The notes below the pieces were generated by a model. The model had not been told where the DNA came from. It saw nothing but the letters and a program-made list of their open reading frames with translations, and did no database searches. Below, piece after piece: positions 44,536 through 64,000 of a DNA stretch of 64,000 nt (positions are counted from its first letter, which is position 1; each line of letters begins with the position of its first letter). Source of the DNA: Ilex aquifolium (Eukaryota > Streptophyta > Magnoliopsida > Aquifoliales > Aquifoliaceae); NCBI GenBank assembly GCA_951799425.1, contig OX637401.1, positions 16,083,501 through 16,147,500 on the forward strand, read 5' to 3'. Made by a program: the position numbers and the translations under genes.

Positions 44536-47500
44536 TCTATACTACATATAAAACTGTGTAAAGATGAAAAACTTTTATTTTCCAATTTCATCTATAATTC
44601 ATACCTTAAATCCAATTTTGTCCTTGAATTTAAACGGCATACAAAGCGTTTAGGCCCTACAGATTCTTACAATATATATTCCACCAGTTAGCATTTGAAA
44701 CTTACATTCATTATTAAGAGTGAAAAATCCAACGATGGTCATTCCTGGGTAGTCGAAAGAAAAGTTCATTTGCACAGTAGTTCAAGTTTTATAGGTAGAA
44801 AAGTGGTCAATCGATTCTAATCATCTGCTCTTCTCTCTACATTGTGAAAGCTTGAACAGGTATTATTCTCTCACTGCTTGACCTATATAATTTTTTACGC
44901 ACAGTTCCATTGTGGTTCTGCACTTTTATGATAACACAGTCCTTTAGTGGTTTGAGTATAAGCTTCTACGAAATTCTAATGTGGGTTTATATTGAACAAC
45001 AATGATAGAAGGAAAAGTCTTAGCCACTGAAATTGTGTGATAGTAGATCCATGAAAGGCTTGCAAGATATAAAAGAAATTATGAATAATGTATCAAGATC
45101 AACAAATTCATCATCATTTTCCTTTGCTACAAAGTATTAGGTTGCGTTGAATTATGGTTTTGGCAAGTAAGCAACCTTTTCGATACATCTTTGACTTTAA
45201 TTGGAACAAATGAGTCTAAAGTATTTTTGCCATTGACAGATTTCATACATCATTTATTTTAATTGGAACTTCCTTCCCAATGTTGTCTTAATCAACGAGA
45301 CTCGTGTCATAAAAGATTTTTAACAACTAAGTTGGATTTTTAACAATTGAGTGCACATTTTCTTCACAATCATGTCATAGAGCATTACTTTGAATACAAC
45401 ACTTGAAAAGATTCCAGCGCACTTGTTTTCTAATTGTTGGCTGAAATATTCTAAAACTTTGGATCATAAATCTGAATAATGGAAGGGTATTTAAAGTTTT
45501 AAACCTTATATGCATGTAGTCTGAACAATCTTGGAACAAATTTGGCATTGAAAGGCCTAGACTGTGCAAGAAGTGGCAAGCTATAAACACTATCTTATTA
45601 TGCATATAATTTGTATTCTGCTATTTTCAACTCTTGATGAATAGCTTTCTAGAATTGCATGTTGATTTAAAATTATTATTAAATTTGAATGTTGAGTTGA
45701 AGGCACAATTACTTTTTTTGTATAAGAAATGGCTAGATGTTGCTCTCACTTTTTTTTTTTTAAATTACAAAAATGAGCAAAGAAAGAGGCTTTTATTTGT
45801 TGTCTAAGAACATCTAATGCTGAATTTCCTTGTTATTTTAAGTGTGAGTCCTTTCTAATTGATACTTGTATTAAGTTAGTTGAGACAGAGGCTCTGTAGC
45901 AATACTAATTTCGAATACTTAATTTTATTGTAATTCAACATAGTACGGAACTAATGATCCATAAGTTTTAATTTGTTTTGATCCTTAAGTTTCAGGCAAC
46001 AGTCATTCATACAATAATTTGATTTAATTGTTGTTTTGCTGGAATGAGGCATCACAAAATCCACATTCATGAGGTTGATTTTCTGGTAAATATGTGGGGT
46101 GTGCTGGAATATCTTTATGATTATGTTTATAGAAGCTTTTCTGACTTCGACAACCGCTTGACCACCTAATACCTACTTAAACATTATGTTACGTACTATA
46201 TAGGTCTGAATTTTGGGGAATTCTATTCTATTTCTGCATATGAATTCGAACAAATAGGTTGGTAGATTCTACCAATGTGTTGTTTTTACTAGTCATTTCA
46301 ATTACGGGTTATGCTTCTAAATATTGGCCCTGAGTCATATTTTGTTGAGTAAAATGACTATTGGTAATAACATTGTGTACGATTATGTAAAACCTGGTGT
46401 AGTGAATGTTTATGAGATTCTTTTGAAAAGGAAACTGTATGTTGACTTGTTTTAAGTACTCGGTTCAGCAACTTGTGATGCATAAGCAATTTTTACTTAA
46501 CTATAATTTTCTTTTAAATGCTTTTGGTACTACTCATTATTCAAAGGTGAACCATACAACACCAAAAGCAGTGGTATCTTATGGACCTTTATAAAACTGG
46601 CAATTGGATTGTTGTCTAATTGACCTTTGTAAAACTGGCAATTGGATTGTCGTCTAGTTACTACACGAGTTGATTTCTAACTATGAGCTAATGATCACAT
46701 CAATTTCCTAATTATGATAATTGTAGTCCAATAAATCTTTAGAAAATATCAAAATTGTAGGTCTTATTACTTGAAACAAGCTAATCAGACACAAAATATA
46801 TGAAAAAACTAGTTAAGGAAGCAGTGCAAATCGATTCCACTTGCAAATCGATTAGTGAAAGAAGCAGTGCATATATTGAAATTCTAGGAGGCGTGTGACT
46901 TTAATGTTTTTCCATATAATATAAGAATTACCATGTGTTACTGTTTCAATATTGTTTTTGGCTCTAGGCACATGGTTGTTTATCTGGTTGCAGTTACTTC
47001 ACTTGAATACTAATTATATGTTTGTGTTGTAATCCAAAAATGAAAAATATTGAATTCTAAGCTTAGCCAAATCTCTTTGATTGTCTGACGATGTTTTTTC
47101 TTTTTTACACTAATAACTTATCGTACCAAATATGCTTCAAGGAACTATGTTGCAAACTCAAGAGATGAAAACCGTTGAATTGTGTAGTGCTAATGCTGTA
47201 GAGACGAAGCATTCGTGTAATTTTGCTTGCTTTATTGAGGGTAAAAAATTATTTGAAAAATGGTTGAAGCAGTTCTAAAATCGGGATAGTTGTAATAAAT
47301 ATTTTCTCCATAAGTTTTTTTCTAGCCAAGCATCTTTGTAATTGAATTTGAGGCATTTTGAAAATGTAGTGTTAAAGGTTTGCCTGAGTCTTATTGTGAA
47401 GGTTAGGTTGGCAAGCAGTACCTTGAAAAAAAACTTCAATGTAAGGGGCTCCTATAGGGGAACAGGAACAATCTTTAGTTTGTTGATCATAATTGACAAC

Positions 47501-47790
47501 AGATTTGGAGAGTTTATTTTCAATATTTTCTGTAGAGATTGATTGATTCAACTAGTTGTTATCACTGTTTGATCTATACATCTGGTAAGATTCAAATGAT
47601 GCTTGTATTCGAGTGCGCATCTAGCTAGAAGTTGCTTGGTTCAATGAATTATTTAAATTGTAATGCTATTTTATTGGAGAAGAATAATTTGTTCCATCTG
47701 CTACTATGTTTGACTAATAAACTTGTATCATAAAAACTGAAAATAGAAATTTTAAATATAGCTTAAAGTAATCCACGTGCAACATTTATT
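44536..47790 (+). mobile_element. Possible larger non-autonomous Helitron
   Basis: TCTATACTACATATAAAAC at 44536, after an A, is a good Helitron 5' end, with a second partial copy 30 bp upstream. Near 47771 the text GTAATCCACGTGCAAC resembles the start of the 3' hairpin of the mini-Helitron at 13281-13446, but the second half of the hairpin and CTAG are missing. The interior has no recognised gene; a leader-like segment with a donor-like GCTTGAACAGGTATT lies at 44850-44865. Boundaries are tentative. Confidence 0.35.
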
Positions 47791-48882
47791 GATAATTAAA
47801 AGTATAATTTCAAAACATAAATTCTAACAAAATTATATGTTATTACATAAAATAAATTGCATTATACACCCAATAACTCCATAAAATATTACATTAAAAA
47901 AAATGGACATATCTATTGAGATATATCAAATTTATTTTTGCCCAGTCAGCAATTGACATACCGATTGGAGAAGTCTTGCATACCAAAAAGAGTCGTTAGA
48001 GTCTTCACATAACATTTGGCATATCGGAGATGCTCTTTGCCACATTAAAAATTGTGGCCGAAATTGCAATTCCACTCTACAACAGTTTTTCGGTGATTTT
48101 TTGTTTTCTATTTATTTCTTTGTCAACGTATGTTTTATTTTCATTGGAAAATGCTTATTTTTACCAGGGAAATATGTATATCTATTAATACTTTCTTTGG
48201 CAAAAACCTAATTTCTTGTAGTGTGGAGACATGTGAATTCTAGTGAAGTTAAGAAAAAAGAGATCGTAGTTTCTAGATTCTTGATTTACGGGTTATAAGG
48301 GTCAATTTAAAAACAACATGATTTTTTATTTTTGTTTTTGTGTACCATTTTTATTGGAATAGTTATATTTATGACTAACAACACATTGTTCATTATTTGG
48401 GCTTTTCTTGCAATGCAGTGCAGTGGGCTGGGCCGAAGAACTGTACATGTCACGGTGACACTTCTAATATTGGATAATTCTTATTTGGATAAATTACATT
48501 TGACCCTCTCCGCACTATGACCTTTTTTTTACTTTACCCCTTGAACTATTAAAAGTTTTACATTGCTCTCTCAACTATTTAGTGAATTCACATTGACCTA
48601 GTCGTAAACATCCGCTATCTTTGTGGAAACAAATTATCGACGTATTGGGATAAAGTGAAAAAAAATATACATTTCGAGGGACAAAATAAATAACTTTTCG
48701 TCTATGGGAAGTACAAAGTCTATGGTGAGATTGTTGGGAAATAGAAAGTCTATGGGAGGACCTGTCTCGTCGTCGTCCATAACACACAGATTGTCTACAA
48801 TGTTTATTTATGTCTCAGATGAAATGAAATAGAAAAAGAAGATGAAATTTCATTTCAATTTATTAAAAATTTTATTGATTAG
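47791..48882. other. Gene-free spacer
   Basis: No ORF or RNA gene supported. AT-rich sequence with short, motif-free ORFs. Confidence 0.45.
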
Positions 48883-50310
48883 ATGGGGCCCAGCCCATAT
48901 TTTTCATGAAGTGAAACAGAAAGGATGATGAAATTTCGTTATAAAAAATTTAAAGCTTTGATTGATCAGATGTGGCCAGTAATTTCTTGACGAAATGAAA
49001 ACAATGTATCCAAATGAATTTGGTCCATCATCCAGCATGGGCTTAAATGGGAAAGACTATGATATCTCTTTTTTATTTTTCGGTACCTAAATCATAATAA
49101 GTGAATTCAAAAAGTGAGTCCACTCTAAAGAATAATAAATTTCACCTATATGAATAGCTAAAAAAGTGAAAAGAAGTATAATATCGATTTTTTTTTTGAT
49201 ACCATAAACAAACCTCGGGTAAATATTTCCTTAATACCCCGTGTAAATATTCATTATCTCGCTTACTTTTAATACATATGACCAAGGGCGGAGTCAAAAA
49301 ATCCTTTTTTTGGTGGACACTAAATATTTTAACAAGCTTAATTTTTTTCTTGCAATTGATAAAAATAGGATAATGCATTTATATTTAATTACATTCTATT
49401 TAAGACTTAAAACTTCATTAAAATCAAAAAAACTAAAATTCGTAAGCATACTAAATACAAATGACAAAAAAAAAGAAGAGAGAGAACAATTATATCCGTT
49501 TACGAAATAAATGCCAAATTAAAACTATTTAGAATGGGTAGGGCTATCAAAAAAAGAGAGAGAACAATTATATCCGTTTATGAAATAAAGACCTAATTAA
49601 AACTATTTAGAATGGGTGGAGCTATGCTCACTCCTTAAATATCTTTTTCCACCCTATTTAATCATCTTACTTCAAATTACTAAGTTCACCCCTCAGTTAC
49701 TAAACCCACCAGGTCTATATTTACTAATTAAAAATTAAATTCATTTAATTTTATTTCAACCTATTATATAGGTAATGATCAAAATTTTATTTCAGTATAT
49801 TATTTCGGTATGAAAATATTTCAAAAACATAATAAAAATTAATAAAAATTTAATAATTATTTTTAAAATATTAGTCAAAATATCTTAAAACACTTCAAAA
49901 AATTCCAAAGACATTGGTGAAAATATATCAAAATATCTCAAAACATCTCGAAATAAATAAATTACATCGAAAAATTGAAATTTCGCTTCAATTACTATTT
50001 TTTGTTTCAATTTATTTGACATATATTTAATAGTTTAATTAAATGTGTATAAATGGAATGAGCTTAATAACTAATGAGGTGAATATAGATGAAGTGAATT
50101 TAGCAGGTTGAAGTAAGGTGATTAAATATGGTGGAAAAATAGATTTAAGGGGTGAGAATAGTCTTACCCATTTAGAATTGACTTCGATGAATTTTCATAC
50201 TTTGAAAGTCTTTTACATTAACTTTATTATTTTTTATATCCACAATCATATTATCACTTAACTATTTATCATTCATTTGATTACGTAATTAAATGTGTTA
50301 TCTATCATGT
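48883..50310. repeat. Dispersed repeat, copy B
   Basis: Partner of 9286-11136 without its 530-bp insertion. Contains a local tandem duplication of ~77 bp (49476-49550 and following) around AGAGAGAACAATTATATCCG. Confidence 0.8.
49613..50170. mobile_element. Foldback MITE, second copy
   Basis: Same ends and same TTTAGAA flanks (49606-49612 and 50171-50177) as 10448-11002. Because the surrounding repeat is also shared, it was probably carried along rather than inserted twice. Confidence 0.7.
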
Positions 50311-50734
50311 CTATGATAATTACTAAAATAAATGTTAAAATTACAACTAAATTTATAAATATATCACGTTTTTCCGGTCTTGACTTAAAAATAGGGTGAA
50401 CATAATTTAAAATTTTAAAAAATACTTAAAATATATAAAAGTAATTTTACGAAAAAAAAATTGTGAGGGTCGTGGATCCGCCCTCATATCATGTGCTTAT
50501 CATGTGTATGTTGCGACTGTCCACGACAAAGAGTAAGGATGATAGTGAACCGGGAAAAAACAGGTATTCGTCCAAACTCGTTCGATTTGGACCAGGAATA
50601 GACTATACATATTGGACGATGAACGTATATGAAAATACTCATAAAAACCCATACGAGGATGAAATGATAAAGGCGGGGATGAACCGACAATCACCCCGCC
50701 CGTCCCGCCCCGATATAGCTGTTATATATATATA

Positions 50735-51048
50735 TTTGATAGAACATGAATTTTAATTGTAAACTTTAAAATATTTGATAGAACATGAATTTTAATTGTA
50801 AACTTTAAAATATTTGATATTTTATCTTTGATTGAAATATTTTTAGTCTAAGTATAATATTTTAAACTTAAGGGGTCTAAGTAATATATATTTATAAATT
50901 TTAGGGGATCTGAGTGTAATTTATTAATGAATATATTTACAGCAGGGGTCTAAGTGTTACGTGCGTACAAACTTTAAGGAGTTTATGTGTAATATTTTAA
51001 ATGTCAGGCGGTAATGACAAACCTCAAAGGTGTGGGTGTAATTCTCCC
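50735..51048. mobile_element. Right half of a MULE-like foldback element inside hAT-2
   Basis: Matches the right arm of 41854-42868, ending GTGGGTGTAATTCTCCCTT. The left arm is absent. A ~44-bp unit (TTGATAGAACATGAATTTTA...) is duplicated in tandem at its left edge. Confidence 0.75.
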
Positions 51049-52141
51049 TTAAATATATGTTGAAGCCCTAACTTACTGCCTCTACCAGCCTGCGCCTCCA
51101 GAGTCCAGAGCGTCTCTCTCCTCTCCTACGGTCTGTCACTCTCATTCTATCATCTCTCCATCTCCATCGTCTTTCTCTCCATCGTCTCTCTCAGTCTCTC
51201 TCCATTGTTGATTGCAGGTTTCCACTTTCCACTGTCGGCTGACCAGGTAAGTCTCTCTCTCTCTCTCTCCACAAGAACACCCTTATCAACTCCAACTGTA
51301 AATCACCTCTCTTCAAGCTTCTCTGTTGCTTTAATTATTGCAAAGAGCTCAGCAAAGTTTTCATACATCTCTCTTTCGCGCTTGTCATTCCATGGTTTAA
51401 CCTCCACTGAAGAGTTTAATCCCAGGTTGTGGACCAAATTAGGTTTATGTATTCGAATTAGAGAAGAGGAAGGGACACGCACAAAGAGAGTCTAAACTTC
51501 CCTGGACATCAACCAAAACAATACACATTAGATTCAGAACAATACCATAAATCGTGACATGAGTTAAACAAATGCAAAACATTACGACAATCTATATACA
51601 TCGGGGATCATGAAATTCAGAGCAACACTATATAATATCGATCTGAGTGCATCAAATGAATCTGGGTGTGTCTATATATTGGATTGTGCGTGTGTATCTA
51701 TAAGAATGCATATCTACATGTATATACTGCAGATACACATGAAATCTAAGAGTAGATTTTGTTGCTTTTTATTGGGTTTCTTCCTTTCGAGTTGTGATTG
51801 CTGCGAATCTCAGAAAAGTCCAGTCTTTTTCTTGGAATCTGATAAGATTTTGTCAAATTTTGATTATAATATCTACAGCATTTTTACATTTATAGATATA
51901 GATCAATGTATCTATATATTCATTAGAAAATTGAGCAAACAAGATCATTTCAGTACCCATATCGTCCCTGAATCTGCTGATATATATTCTATATCATAAC
52001 AATTTCAATTCATGCATTAACATTTTGTTAATTAGATTGGGTTTTTATGTCAATGGCCAGAACTGGTAGCCAATGTCTGTAACCGGTTAACCGAAGAAAT
52101 TACAGTTGGATTATGTTGGCTTGAGCTTGGTTGGGTACACA

Positions 52142-52192
52142 GGGGACTGGGGACTGGGGACTGGGGACTGGGGACTGGGGACGGGGGTGAAG
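52142..52192 (+). repeat. G-rich tandem array in hAT-2 subterminal region
   Basis: About six units of GGGGACT followed by GGGGGTG. Four or more G-runs with short spacers could form a G-quadruplex on the plus strand, 290 bp before the lysyl-tRNA synthetase TATA-like site. Confidence 0.8.
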
Positions 52193-52389
52193 GTGGGGGA
52201 CGGGACGGGAATTACAAATTTACCCGCAGACGGGGATGGAGATGAAAACTATATCCGTTAACGGGGGTGGACCAGAGATGGACGAAGTATTTTAAGCGGG
52301 TACGGAGATGAAGACTATACCCCGCCCCTGCTTCGGTCCACTGACATCCCTAACAAAGAGCACCCAAGCGCGTTTCACTTAAGCCTCAT

Positions 52390-52430
52390 AAACCCTAGTA
52401 GAATCTACATATCACAACTCTTTTATATAC
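52390..52430 (+). promoter_or_regulatory. Lysyl-tRNA synthetase core promoter: telo-box and TATA-like site
   Basis: AAACCCTAG at 52390-52398 is a telo-box, a motif known from plant genes for the translation machinery. TTATATAC at 52423-52430 is a possible TATA element, 50-60 bp before the ATG. The hAT-2 boundary is only 30 bp upstream of the telo-box. Confidence 0.6.
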
Positions 52431-52480
52431 TTTGCGTACCTGCTCACTTCATTTTTCTTTCTCCCAGCAAATATAGGTCT

Positions 52481-64000
<11,520 letters not shown>

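Larger units (their letters stand above)
50534..52352. mobile_element. hAT-superfamily non-autonomous element (hAT-2) in the lysyl-tRNA synthetase promoter
   Basis: The ends TAAGGATGATAGTGAACCGG and GGTCCACTGACATCCCTA match hAT-1 in opposite orientation. The exact 8-bp duplication ACAAAGAG lies at 50526-50533 and 52353-52360. It shares G/C-rich subterminal zones and a CCCTAACTTACT-type internal leader with hAT-1, but lacks the importin exon. It contains half a MULE-like element and a CT-rich leader-like region (51060-51260) with a candidate 29-bp exon between TTGCAG and GTAAGT (51217-51246). No transposase. Confidence 0.92.

Overview
This window is nuclear DNA from a flowering plant, most likely a eudicot. 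The evidence is spliced genes with GT-AG introns, AT-rich spacers, plant-type UDP-glycosyltransferases with a PSPG box, and a dense load of plant transposons (hAT, MULE, PIF/Harbinger, Stowaway, Helitron, Ty3/gypsy and Ty1/copia). There is no operon-like or prokaryotic signal. The species cannot be named from the sequence alone.

Region 1 (1-42 kb) is a decaying UDP-glycosyltransferase cluster whose proteins resemble family UGT75. One gene is complete (14175-15563, minus strand). One apparently intact copy runs off the left edge (1-838, minus). A 70-bp C-terminal remnant lies at 7435-7504. One copy is broken into three pieces by two DNA elements (18642-27932, minus). One copy on the plus strand (35374-41848) is split by a young chromovirus-type LTR retrotransposon and also carries its own frameshift. 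The first two minus-strand copies lie in a segmental duplication (1-7.9 kb and 14.7-19.1 kb). Insertions present in only one arm give a relative chronology.

Region 2 is the transposon layer. Exact target-site duplications were found by eye for two hAT elements (8 bp), two long-TIR MULE-like elements (9 bp, plus a third at 8 of 9), two solo LTRs (5 bp) and the chromovirus (5 bp). Two mini-Helitrons have both termini. One hAT carries an exon, with both splice sites, that I recognise as part of an importin-beta-like (SAD2/IPO7-IPO8 type) gene. A 3' fragment of a Tat-lineage element keeps the antisense ORF known from that lineage.

Region 3 (42.9-52.4 kb) has no gene that I can support. It holds a possible larger Helitron, a second copy of a ~1.4-1.8 kb dispersed repeat, and the second hAT element.

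Region 4 (52.4-64 kb) is the 5' part of a housekeeping gene, cytosolic lysyl-tRNA synthetase, on the plus strand. Ten exons are visible (369 residues), ending inside the class II catalytic domain after motif 2. Its promoter has a telo-box and a TATA-like site, and the second hAT element ends only 128 bp before the start codon. Intron 2 holds a striking ~66-bp-arm hairpin that could be a small-RNA precursor.

The two gene groups are functionally unrelated: small-molecule glycosylation in the cluster, and protein synthesis at the right end.
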